A stretch of DNA of 64,000 nt from Streptomyces sp. NBS 14/10 (GTDB lineage Bacteria > Actinomycetota > Actinomycetes > Streptomycetales > Streptomycetaceae): the NCBI RefSeq assembly GCF_002224125.1, contig NZ_NCSM01000014.1, forward strand, positions 364,779-428,778. The letters are read 5' to 3'. Below are positions 24,710-33,005 of this stretch, one piece after another. The position numbers and the translations under genes are program-made. Position 1 is the first letter of the stretch. The number at the start of each line of letters is the position of its first letter. Below the pieces are notes generated by a model. The model was not told the origin of the DNA. It worked only from the letters and a program-made list of their open reading frames with translations, and ran no database searches.

Positions 24710-26094
24710 GCGGGCCACGGTAGCCAGGCGTGCAGCCGGAAGTCCCCGTCGTCCGAAGGGCCGCACTCCAGCCGGCCGCCCGTCAGCGCCGCGCGCTCGG
24801 CCAGCCCGGCCAGGCCCTGGCCCGATCCGGGGATCGCCTCGGGCCGGTCGCTGTGCTGCGGCGGCTCGGCGGGTGTGCCGGCGCGCACCGGGGCGCGTAC
24901 GGCATTGCGCACCTCTACGGTCAGCCCCTCGCCCGGCGCCCCCGACGCCGTCACCGTCACCTCCGCGTCGGGCGCGTGCTTGCGCGCGTTGGTCAGCCCC
25001 TCCTGCACGATCCGGTAGGCCGTACGGCCCGTGGCGCCCGGCACGGCCGCCTCGCCCGGCACGGTTGCCTCGCTCGCCCTGGCCGCCTCGCCTGGCACGG
25101 CGACGCCCGCCTCGCCTGGCACGGCTGCTTCGCTCGCCCCGGCCCTCTCACCCGCCCCGGCGACGCCCGCCACGTCCGACAGCGTCACCCGCATGCCCGC
25201 CCGGCGTGACTCCTCCACCAGCCGCGGCAGATCTGCGAGGGTCGGCTGGGGCTGGTCGGGCGGGCTGCCCTCGGCGTCGGCATCGTTGGGGTCTGGGGCC
25301 CGCAGCACGCCGATCACCTCGCGCAGATCCTGCAGCGCCTGGTGCGCGCTGCTGCGTATCACCCCGGCGGCCTCGGCCACCTCCTGCGGGGACGCGTCGG
25401 CCCGGTACTCCAACGCGCCCGCGTGCACGCTCAGCAGGGAGAGCCGGTGGGCGAGCACATCGTGCATCTCCCGGGCGATCCGCTCACGTGTCAGGCGCTG
25501 GGTCCGCTCGGCGCGCAGCGCCGCCTCCGCCTCGGCCCGCGCCGCCCGTTCGCGCAGCGATTCGAGCAGCAGGCGCCGTGAGCGCACGAACATGCCCCAG
25601 CCGATGGCGCCGCTGATGAGCAGGGCACCGAGCAGCACGTCTCCGATGTAGTCGACGTCGGGGTCGGGGTGCACCGCCGGGGCGGCGAAGATCTGGGCCA
25701 GCGCTGCCGCGCCGACCCACGCGACCGTACGCAGCGGCCGGTGCACCGCGACCGTGAACAGCGCGACGAGCAGCGGCCCCGCGACGTAGTACGAGACCAC
25801 GCCCGCGGCCAGCAGCACCAGCGCCAGCTCGACCGGCCGGCGGCGGCGCAGCCACAGCGCGAGACAGGCCACCACACCGGCCATCAGATCGGCGAACAGC
25901 GCCCCGTCCGACACCGACGGGTCGTTGGCCATCGACTCGGAGGCCGTCAGCGAGAACAGGGCCGCCAGCGAGATGCAGCACACGTCCACGATCCAGTCGC
26001 GCATGGTGCGGCGCGTCCCGACCCGCTTGCTGTCGCGCGCCCGCGCCCGCGCCTGCTCGCTGCTTGCCGTCGGCACGGCCTCTGAGCTGCCCAT
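24706..26094 (-). CDS. HisKA_3-type sensor histidine kinase
   Basis: 462 residues. About five or six membrane segments (residues 35-170) form a sensor of the DUF-like multi-pass type. The H-box is 'RIAREMHDVLAHRLSLLSVHAGAL' (H211), and the ATPase domain carries 'IVQEGLTNARKHAPDA' and 'GSGQGLAGLAERAAL'. Between them lies a low-complexity insertion (coded at about 25030-25165) of repeated 'VPGEAA-ASEA' units, absent from typical NarX-like kinases. Kinase and regulator overlap by 4 bases, so they form a coupled two-component pair. Confidence 0.9.
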   Translation of the reverse strand: MGSSEAVPTASSEQARARARDSKRVGTRRTMRDWIVDVCCISLAALFSLTASESMANDPSVSDGALFADLMAGVVACLALWLRRRRPVELALVLLAAGVVSYYVAGPLLVALFTVAVHRPLRTVAWVGAAALAQIFAAPAVHPDPDVDYIGDVLLGALLISGAIGWGMFVRSRRLLLESLRERAARAEAEAALRAERTQRLTRERIAREMHDVLAHRLSLLSVHAGALEYRADASPQEVAEAAGVIRSSAHQALQDLREVIGVLRAPDPNDADAEGSPPDQPQPTLADLPRLVEESRRAGMRVTLSDVAGVAGAGERAGASEAAVPGEAGVAVPGEAARASEATVPGEAAVPGATGRTAYRIVQEGLTNARKHAPDAEVTVTASGAPGEGLTVEVRNAVRAPVRAGTPAEPPQHSDRPEAIPGSGQGLAGLAERAALTGGRLECGPSDDGDFRLHAWLPWPA

Positions 26095-26218
26095 ACGACG
26101 AATCTACTGGCGAGCGGGGGCGGGGTCGCGGCTTCGGGCGCGGGTATCGACCAAAGTTGCGGGGCCATAGACCTTTGGCTGACCCGCGCCCGCCGGACCG
26201 CCGCCTAGCCTCGAATAC

Positions 26219-26494
26219 ATGAGAAAGGCATGCGAGTTGGTGGGCGGCTTTCTGCTGTTCCAGGGGCTCATCGGGATCGCCCACGAGCTCATCGGCTGGT
26301 TCCGGCTGATGGCGCTGGTCCGTTTTCTGCCGTTCCTGGACGGCTATGAGCTGTACGCGAGCATCGGCCTGACCGTGGTCGGCTTCCTCGTGGTGGCCGT
26401 CGCCGAGGAGTCGGGCAAGCCGTCGGGCAAGAGCTCGTCCGGAAGCCCGTCCGGTCCGCTCATACCTGGTGCAGACCGCGCCCGGCCAGAGTGA
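26219..26494 (+). CDS. Small two-helix membrane protein
   Basis: 91 residues with two hydrophobic segments (about 8-40 and 46-66, 'SIGLTVVGFLVVAVAEESG') and a Ser/Gly/Lys-rich tail. No family with a known role is recognised; similar short proteins are common in Streptomyces. It diverges from the sensor kinase gene, whose signal might involve it, but that is speculation. Its 3' end overlaps the lpdA-like gene by 35 bases. Confidence 0.6.
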   Translation: MRKACELVGGFLLFQGLIGIAHELIGWFRLMALVRFLPFLDGYELYASIGLTVVGFLVVAVAEESGKPSGKSSSGSPSGPLIPGADRARPE

Positions 26495-27894
26495 GGAAGG
26501 CTTCGCCGACGGCCTCGGAGAGGGTGGGGTGCGGGTGGATGTGCTGGGCCAGGTCGGAGGGTTCGGCGTCCCAGCCGACGATCAGCTGGCTCTCGGCGAC
26601 CATCTCCGAGACATGGGGGCCGACGAGATGGACGCCGAGCACCTGGCCGGTGCCCTCACCCGCCCGTTCGGCGACGACCTTCACCATGCCTCCCTGGCCG
26701 TGCACCATGCCCTTGGCCACGGCGGTCAGCGGCATGGTGTTGACGACGACGTCCAGGCCCCGCTCGCGCGTCTGAGCCTCCGACAGGCCGACGGCGGCGG
26801 TCTGCGGACTGGAGTAGGTCACCCGGGGGACGGTGTCGTAGTCCACGGGCCGGGGTTGGGGTGAGAGGCCCGCCAGGGTCTCGGCCACCAGCAGCCCCTC
26901 CGCGAAGGAGGCGTGGGCCAGCCCGAGCGAGGGCGGCGGCAGCAGATCGCCGACGACATGGATGCCCGGCACCGCGGTCTCCAGCCGCGACCAGTCGGCG
27001 GGGGCGATGAATCCGCGGTCGTCGGTGGTCAGCCCGGCGGCGCCCAGGTTCAGGCCGTCGGTGACCGGGGCGCGGCCGACGGCGACCAGCAGTCGCCGGG
27101 CGTCGAGGGTGCGCGGCTCGCCGCGGGCCGGGCGGACGGTGGCGCGCACCCCGTCCGGGTACGGCTCGGCGTGCTCCAGCCGGGCGCCGGTCAGCACCTC
27201 GATGCCGCGCTTCTTCAGCCCACGCGTCAAGTGGCAGCTGACGTCCGCGTCCTCGAGCGGCAGCAGCCGGTCCGCCGCCTCGACCAGGGTGACGTCCGCG
27301 CCCATGGAGCGGTGCAGTGAGGCATATTCGACGCCGATCGCGCCGCCGCCCAGCACCAGGACGGAGTCCGGGAGTCCCGGGGCGAAGAGGGCGTCGTCGC
27401 TGGTGACGACCCGTTGGCCGTCGGACGCCAGCCCGGGGAGGGTGCGCGGGCGGGAGCCGGTCGCCAGCACGATGCCGCGCCGCGCGGTCCACTCACCACC
27501 CGCGTCCGCGCCGGCACCGGTCGCTGTGCCGGTCGGCGTGATGCGTACGGTGCGCGGGCCGGTCAGGGCGGCGGAGCCGCGGACCACGTGGACGCCCGCG
27601 TGGGACAGATGGCCTTCGACGCCGCGGTGGTTGCGGGCCACGATGTCGTCGCGGGTCGCGGTGAGGGCGGACCAGTCCACGGCCTCCAGGGTGGCCTTCA
27701 CCCCCCATCGCTCGCGCGCCTCGGAGATGCCGTCGACCAGCTCCGCGGCGTGCAGCATCGCCTTGCTGGGGATGCAGCCGCGGTGCAGGCAGGTCCCGCC
27801 CACCAGGTCGCGTTCGGCCAGGACGACGTCGAGACCGAGGGCCGCCGCCCTCGGTCTCGACGTCGTCGATGACGATGATGTCTGTCCCATGCAT
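26460..27894 (-). pseudogene. lpdA: Dihydrolipoyl dehydrogenase-like gene with disrupted FAD-binding 5' end
   Basis: From 'AAALGLDVVLAERDLVGGTCLHRGCIPSKAM' onward the protein is a full flavoprotein disulfide reductase: redox pair CLHRGC, NAD-site 'VLVLGGGAIGVEYASL', FAD Asp in 'GIHVVGDLLP', and 'HIHPHPTLSEAVGEAF' with the His-Glu dyad. The normal N-terminal FAD motif (VIGGGxGGYxxALR) is missing. The natural start at 27894 reads MHGTDIIVI and then enters a 21-bp inverted copy of the codons just downstream (27822-27867), losing the Gly-rich loop and shifting frame. A later ATG at 27890 opens the long frame but gives a nonsense N-terminus. Either a real templated mutation or an assembly artefact; as written the enzyme should not bind FAD. 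Confidence 0.82.
27822..27867. repeat. 21-bp perfect foldback palindrome inside lpdA
   Basis: Arms 27822-27842 and 27847-27867 are exact reverse complements around a 4-base loop (cgcc). The left arm is the original coding sequence for 'ALGLDVV'; the right arm replaces the expected FAD-loop codons. The geometry is what palindrome-templated replication errors, or foldback sequencing/assembly errors, produce. Confidence 0.9.
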
Positions 27895-28084
27895 GAGTCC
27901 AGCGTCTCTGATCGGCTTGGGTTTCCCGGGTCGTCCTGGGTGGTCCGGGGCGACGTCGGGTGGTTGGCTCGTGTTGGCGTGCCGACGGGGGTTGGAGTCC
28001 CGCGGGTGTGAGCCGGTTGTGGCCGCCTGGGCGGCCGGTGCCGATCGTGTTCGGTTCCTGCTGCTGTCGACGCCGCTGGGTGCA

Positions 28085-28114
28085 GGGGGCACCTCCCAGC
28101 GGTAGCTGGGGGAG
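28085..28114 (-). repeat. Dispersed hairpin repeat, module A copy 2
   Basis: The 30 bases contain 'cccagcggtagctggg' and are the exact reverse complement of 15191-15220, 12.9 kb away. Confidence 0.75.
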
Positions 28115-28185
28115 GGTCTGGCGCGGTGGAGGCCGCCCTGCCGGACGCTTTCCGAGCCGGTGTGGACCCGGCCGGGGCAGGCTGC

Positions 28186-28207
28186 ATCGATATGCGGCTC
28201 CGCCGCG
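28186..28207 (-). repeat. Dispersed repeat, module B copy 2
   Basis: 22 bases including 'atcgatatgcggctccgccg', the exact reverse complement of 15269-15290. Here it lies on the opposite side of module A compared with the first locus. Confidence 0.7.
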
Positions 28208-28428
28208 TGTCCACGCCGCCTCCCGGGCGCGGGGCGTTTGGTTCATGGGAGCCGTGGAGTCTGCTCCCTGTTCTGTTGGCAGGCCGACGCGGTATGAAGA
28301 TTCGCGGCCAGGACTGCACCGTGGCGCCATCGCCCTCACCGGCAACAGCGCCACCGGACATCTCACCCGATCGCGTGAATGTATCGAACGGGTGATCCAG
28401 AAATTGCGGCTCGCCCGCCCAGAAACAC

Positions 28429-28953
28429 ATGGAGCGCGGTGTGGCGGATGTCGCGATCGGCCACCGCCCCAAGGGGTGGCAGGGGCCCGTGGTGTCGCTG
28501 GGCGAGGAGGAGTTCATGGTGGTCGTGGAGCCGGACGACCTGCTGGCCGAACAGGGCTCCGTGCGGCTGGCCGAGCTGGCGGACCGGGACTGGGTGCGCT
28601 GTGCGCTGGAGCCGGTGGTCGAGGGCCGTCGCTTTCTCGATCTGGCCTGTGAGCGGGCGGGCTTCACGCCTCGTACGGGGGCCCATACGGACCACACCTC
28701 GACGGCCGTGCGGCTGGCCGCCGCCGGGGCGGGGGTGCTCATCGCCCCCGCGCATGTGGCCGCCAGGTACGACTGTGCGGTGCTGCCCCTGGATCCGCCC
28801 TGGCAGCGCGAGCTGACGGCGTTCTCCCGGGTGGAACTCACCGGGGCCGCGGCTTCCTTCGTCGGGCTGCTTGACCGGGGGTGGTGGGGGTGGGCAGAGA
28901 AAGGCCGGTCTGCCGCCCACGAGGGGGAAGGGGACGGCAGACCGGCAGGGTGA
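28429..28953 (+). pseudogene. LysR-type regulator remnant lacking the DNA-binding half
   Basis: 174 codons that match only the second half of a LysR substrate-binding domain: 'GVADVAIGHRPKGWQGPVVSLGEEEFMVVVEPDD', 'VRLAELADRDWVRCALEPVVEGRRFLDLACERAGFTPRTGAHTDHTSTAVRLAAAGAGVLIAPAHVAA'. The HTH and first effector lobe (about 130-150 residues) are absent, and none of the upstream frames supplies them. The last 20 residues look like read-through past a lost stop. It is probably a decayed gene cut near 28430; whether it is expressed is unknown. Confidence 0.7.
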
Positions 28954-29065
28954 GGTGCACCTGACAGGGCGGAGGAGCGGATCAGGGCACCGTGCGGATC
29001 AGGGGTCGGGGCAGCGCGCTGTGCGGGTCAGCTCGCTGCGTGGGTCAGCCTGCTGCGGGATCGGG

Positions 29066-30166
29066 TCAGTGCACCATGCAGATCGGCGCCGCCGCCGCGT
29101 CGGGCGAGCCGCCGCTGGCCGCATAGCCGAAGGTTGTCGACGCTCCGGCCGCCAGTGAGCCGTTCCAGTCGGCATTGGTGACCGATGCCGATGAGCCCGT
29201 GGCGGTCAGTTTGCCGTTCCAGACGCTGTCCACCCGCTGCCCGGACGGCAGGTTCCAGTCGACCATCCAGGAGGAGATGGGGGTGGCGCCGGAGTTGGTC
29301 ACCGTCACCTCGGCCTGGTAGCCGCCGTTCCAGGTGCTGGTGGTCTTCTGGGCGGCGGTGCACTTGGCCGTCGGCGGGTCGGTCGGGTCGCTGCCGCCGC
29401 CGCTGGAGGCGCCCGGCACCGTCACCTCACCGTTGCCGCCGTCGAAGACCACGTCGGAGCAGCTGTAGAAGGTCTCCTGGCTGTCCGAGCGGGTCCAGAC
29501 GGTGTAGATGATGTGGCGGCCACTCTTGCCCGAGGGCAGATTGGCGGTCCAGGTGTACTTGCCGTCCACCGTGCCGACCGGGCCGGTCTGCGGCGGGTTC
29601 GTCACCGTGTTGAACGGCTGGTCCTCCAGGTCGTTCCAGGTGAGCGGCTTCGTCGGGTCGATCGGGTTCTTGGTGACGTAGCTGCGGAACGAACCGGGGT
29701 GCGCGGCCCAGGCGTTGTAGGTGAACTGCATCGACTTACCGGCGGTCAGATGGGTCACCGGCCAGTCGTTGCTGCCCAGGTCGAAACCGGAGAAGTTGTA
29801 GACGGTGGCCGCACCGCTGCACAGCTGGCCGTCCGGGATGAAGCCCTTGGTCCGGCCCGCCCCGTCCGACCGCAGCACCGCGAACCAGTTGTAGAACGCG
29901 TTGGCCCCGCCCTTGTCGAACGCGGCCTTGCACGCGGGGTTGGTCGGCTTGACCTCTCCGGTGCTGGACAGGCTGTACTTCCAGCACAGATAGGTGCGGC
30001 TGCCGGGCGCCATCGGCGCTCCGTGCGCGGAGGCGCTGCCGCCGCCGAAGAAGACCAGGCCGAGGGCGGGCAGCACACCGAGCAGCACCAGCAGTACGGA
30101 CCGGCGGGCGCGGGAACTGCCCGGCGGGCGAGCGGGACGTGCGAGAGCCATCAATCGTCGTGGCAT
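29066..30166 (-). CDS. AA10 lytic polysaccharide monooxygenase with C-terminal CBM2
   Basis: 366 residues. The signal peptide ends at 'GGGSASA', so H48 becomes the mature N-terminal His of the copper histidine brace; the second His is H156 in 'YNAWAAHPGSF'. The catalytic domain spans about residues 48-240, then a Gly/Ser/Asp linker and a cellulose-binding CBM2 ('CTAAQKTTSTWNGGYQAEVTVTNSG', 'WMVDWNLPSGQ', 'WNGSLAAGASTTFGY'). Such enzymes cut crystalline cellulose or chitin oxidatively, working with secreted hydrolases. A perfect CebR operator lies 47 bases upstream of the start, pointing to induction by cellobiose and to cellulose as the substrate. Confidence 0.93.
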   Translation of the reverse strand: MPRRLMALARPARPPGSSRARRSVLLVLLGVLPALGLVFFGGGSASAHGAPMAPGSRTYLCWKYSLSSTGEVKPTNPACKAAFDKGGANAFYNWFAVLRSDGAGRTKGFIPDGQLCSGAATVYNFSGFDLGSNDWPVTHLTAGKSMQFTYNAWAAHPGSFRSYVTKNPIDPTKPLTWNDLEDQPFNTVTNPPQTGPVGTVDGKYTWTANLPSGKSGRHIIYTVWTRSDSQETFYSCSDVVFDGGNGEVTVPGASSGGGSDPTDPPTAKCTAAQKTTSTWNGGYQAEVTVTNSGATPISSWMVDWNLPSGQRVDSVWNGKLTATGSSASVTNADWNGSLAAGASTTFGYAASGGSPDAAAAPICMVH

Positions 30167-30212
30167 TGCGCTTCTTCTTCCCTTCGACGTGAACGGGTCA
30201 GGAACCGTCGTA

Positions 30213-30226
30213 TGGGAGCGCTCCCA
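30213..30226. promoter_or_regulatory. CebR operator (tgggagcgctccca)
   Basis: A perfect 14-base palindrome identical to the published Streptomyces CebR consensus. It lies upstream of the AA10 oxygenase gene on the minus strand. CebR (LacI family) represses cellulose-use genes and is released by cello-oligosaccharides. The cebR gene itself is not in the window. Confidence 0.88.
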
Positions 30227-30307
30227 AGTTACTTTGTGAAGGTAGCGCCGTCCGGAGTGCCTGTAAATGCTTTAGGCCGCGAACACAGCGCCAGTTCTGG
30301 CGGACCG

Positions 30308-32878
30308 TCAGCTCCGGATCAGCAACGCCACCGGAAACCGGTCGAAAAGGTCACTCAACGGACTGGCGCCCTCGACCGTCCGCCCGGTCAGCAGATCCCG
30401 CCAGCAGCCCGGCGGCAGCGCCAGCGCCGTGCCGCGCCAGCCGCCCGCCTCCGCGAGCCGCCGCGACAGCCGGGTGACGGCGGTGACCGCCCCGCCATCC
30501 GCACCGCCCCCGCCGTCCCCGCCGCCCCCACCCGCTTCCGCGCTGTCGCCCTCGCCCCGGCCGTCCGTTCGCAGGAAGGCCACACAGTGCGCCGCCGCCG
30601 GGCCCTCCGCGGGCAGCGGGGTGTACGCGCCCGACGGGCCGAACCACCGGGGGTGGCGCCGCCGCAGCCGCAGGGCCGCCGTGGTCAGCAGCAGTTTCTC
30701 GGCCGACGTCCCGTCCGGCTCGCGCCCCGCGTCCAGCTGGGCCAGCAGTTCGGGGCGCGGTTCGGGCGGGCGGCGGTTGTCCGGGTCGACCAGCGCGGTG
30801 TAGCTGAGCTCGGTGCCCATGTAGAGGTCCGGCACGCCCGGCATGGTCAGCTGGAGCAGCGCCGCGCCCAGCGCGTTGGCACGCGCCGGGGCGTCCAGCG
30901 CGCCGCCCAGCGCCGCCCACGCCGGGTGGTGGGGGTCGCATGGGCCCGCTTTGAGGAAGGCGGCGACCTCGTCCTCGTACGCCGGGTCCTGCTCGGTCCA
31001 GGTCGTCCGCAGCCCCGCCTCCCGCACCCCCTTCAGCACCGTGGGAACCAGCCGCTCGCCCTCCGGCGACCCCAGCCCCACCGCCGTCTGCCAGGCCGTC
31101 CATGCCAGATGGGCGTCGGGCGCCGCCGCGCTGCCCGGCGCCGCCGTCTCCCGCGCCTCCACTGTCACTTGCACTCTCTCCCGCACCTCCACTGCCTCCC
31201 GCACCTCCTCCGCCTCCCGTACCTCCACTGCCTCCAGCAGCTGCCCCCAGCGGTCCGGGCACTCGGTCAGCGCCGCGAGCCGCGCCCGGACATCCGCGCT
31301 GCGCTTGGTGTCGTGCGTGGACAGCACCGTGCCGGTCGAGGGCCAGTCGGCCTGCAGCCGGGTGGCGAAGGCGTGGAACCGGTCGGGGGAGACCGCCGGT
31401 TGCCCCGGGTCGCCGCCGACCTCCGCCGCCGAGAGCAGCGGCGCGAAGCGGTAGAAGGCGGTGTCCTCGACCGACTTGGCGCGCAGCGCGGCGGCGGTCT
31501 GGGCGAAGCGCGCGCAGAAGTCGCGGTGGTGCGGTCCGTCGCCCAGTCTGCCGAGCGCCGCGTCCCGCACGGTGAACACCACCCACGCCTCCTCCCGCAC
31601 CGCGAACGCCGCCCGCGCGTCCCCCGCCGCCAGGATCAGCATCTCGGCGTCCGTCCGGGTCGGCGGGGTGTCGGGGGAGACGTACGGGCGGTAGACCGGC
31701 AGCCGCACCAGCAGCTCGCGGATCGCCGTGCGCAGCGCCCACGGCGCGTGGTCGCGCAGCCGCGGTTCGGCGGCGCAGATCCGCACGGCGGTGCGCACCA
31801 GCCGCTCCACCTCGGCGGCCAGCTCATGCGTCACCACATGCCGTGCGGCGCGCCGCACGGTCGCCGGCCAGTCGCCGCCCAGGTCCTCGGGGGGTGCGGC
31901 GAAGCCGCGGTATCGCGCGGTCAGCTCCGCAAGACCGGCCGGGTCGACGAACAGGCCGTCGATATGGTGCAGGGCGTCATAGCCGGTCGTGCCGGCGACC
32001 GGCCAGTGTGCGGGCAGCCGCTCGCCCCGGCCGAGGATCTTCTCCACGACGGTCCACCGGCCGCCGCCCGCCGCGGCCCGCACCTCGCGGTCCAGCCGTC
32101 GCAGATACCCCTCCGGATCGGCGAGGCCGTCCGGGTGGTCCACCCGCAGCCCGTCGATCACCCCGTCGCGCACCAGCTCCAGCAGCTTCCCATGGGTCGC
32201 CGCGAAGACCTCGGGGTCCTCCACCCGCACCGCGATCAGCTCGGAGATGGTGAAGAAGCGCCGGTAGTTCAGCTCCGTGCGGGCCAGCCGCCACCAGCCC
32301 AGCCGGTACCACTGCCGGTCAAGCAGCTCGGGCAGCGGCAGCCCCTCGGTGCCGGCCCGCAGCGGGAACTCGTGGTCGTGGTAGCGCAGCGCCCCGTCCG
32401 CCACCCGCAGCGCGGCCAGCTCCTCGCCGAGCGGGCCGCCGAGGACCGGCAGCAGCACCTTGCCGCAGTGGCGGCCCCAGTCGATGTCGAACCACCGTGC
32501 GTACGGCGAGGCAGGCCCGTCCTTCAGCACCTCCCACAGCGGTCTGTTCAGCCGCTCCGGGGCGGGCACCGCCATGTGGTTGGGCACGATGTCGACGATC
32601 AGCCCGAGCCCATGGGCGCGCGCCGTACGGGCCAGGGCGCGCAGCCCCTCCTCGCCGCCCAGCTCCGCCCGCACGGCCGAGTGGTCGACCACGTCATAGC
32701 CGTGGGTGGAGCCGGGCCGGGCCTCAAGCACCGGCGAGAGGTGCAGATGGGAGACGCCGAGCGCGGCCAGATACGGCACGGCCGCGCCCGCCGCCTCGAA
32801 GGGGAAGGCGGGCTGCAGCTGCAGCCGGTAGGTGGCGGTCGGCGGGGCGGACCCAGGAGCGGTGCGGTCGGACGTCAT
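30308..32878 (-). CDS. treY: Malto-oligosyltrehalose synthase
   Basis: 856 residues. It begins 'TATYRLQLQPAFPFEAAGAAVPYLAALGVSHLHLSPVLEARPGSTHGYDVVDHSAV', then 'IVDIVPNHMAV', 'GLRVDHPDGLADPEGYLRRL' (nucleophile Asp), 'WTVVEKILG' (acid Glu) and 'STHDTKRSADVRARL'. The GH13 isomerase turns the terminal maltose of an alpha-glucan into trehalose. Two low-complexity inserts are unusual: Glu/Val-Arg repeats coded at 31148-31236 ('EVREAEEVREAVEVRERV') and a Gly-rich tail insert near 30480-30550. Partner TreZ is encoded at 19953-21827. Confidence 0.93.
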   Translation of the reverse strand: MTSDRTAPGSAPPTATYRLQLQPAFPFEAAGAAVPYLAALGVSHLHLSPVLEARPGSTHGYDVVDHSAVRAELGGEEGLRALARTARAHGLGLIVDIVPNHMAVPAPERLNRPLWEVLKDGPASPYARWFDIDWGRHCGKVLLPVLGGPLGEELAALRVADGALRYHDHEFPLRAGTEGLPLPELLDRQWYRLGWWRLARTELNYRRFFTISELIAVRVEDPEVFAATHGKLLELVRDGVIDGLRVDHPDGLADPEGYLRRLDREVRAAAGGGRWTVVEKILGRGERLPAHWPVAGTTGYDALHHIDGLFVDPAGLAELTARYRGFAAPPEDLGGDWPATVRRAARHVVTHELAAEVERLVRTAVRICAAEPRLRDHAPWALRTAIRELLVRLPVYRPYVSPDTPPTRTDAEMLILAAGDARAAFAVREEAWVVFTVRDAALGRLGDGPHHRDFCARFAQTAAALRAKSVEDTAFYRFAPLLSAAEVGGDPGQPAVSPDRFHAFATRLQADWPSTGTVLSTHDTKRSADVRARLAALTECPDRWGQLLEAVEVREAEEVREAVEVRERVQVTVEARETAAPGSAAAPDAHLAWTAWQTAVGLGSPEGERLVPTVLKGVREAGLRTTWTEQDPAYEDEVAAFLKAGPCDPHHPAWAALGGALDAPARANALGAALLQLTMPGVPDLYMGTELSYTALVDPDNRRPPEPRPELLAQLDAGREPDGTSAEKLLLTTAALRLRRRHPRWFGPSGAYTPLPAEGPAAAHCVAFLRTDGRGEGDSAEAGGGGGDGGGGADGGAVTAVTRLSRRLAEAGGWRGTALALPPGCWRDLLTGRTVEGASPLSDLFDRFPVALLIRS
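31148..31236. repeat. Short tandem-repeat tract inside treY
   Basis: Imperfect repeats of 'cccgcacctccactgcct' type (about 18 bases). On the coding strand they give repeated Glu-Val-Arg-Glu-Ala units, likely a charged helix inserted between the conserved STHDTKR motif and the C-terminal domain. Confidence 0.55.
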
Positions 32879-33005
32879 AGAACGTACGTACCCACAACCC
32901 GCACGGCATCAGATCGAAGCAACCGCCAAACACTCGTACGAGGGTTTCTTCGCCCAAACGGGAACCCGCCCCGTCCCCCTCCACACACACCACCGGCCCG
33001 CGGGG

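Larger units (their letters stand above)
27895..28428. other. Gene-free stretch with dispersed repeat modules
   Basis: 534 bases between the broken lpdA start and the headless LysR remnant. No frame here resembles a protein. It holds module A (28085-28114) and module B (28186-28207) copies of the repeats at 15.2 kb. The lpdA promoter should lie at the left end. The missing DNA-binding half of the LysR gene would be expected at the right end but is not there. Confidence 0.55.

Noticed and set aside
26460..27890. lpdA as an intact gene starting at the ATG at 27890
   Set aside because: That start yields MGQTSSSSTTSRPR in place of the FAD-binding Gly-rich loop, so the long frame is open but not functional as written.
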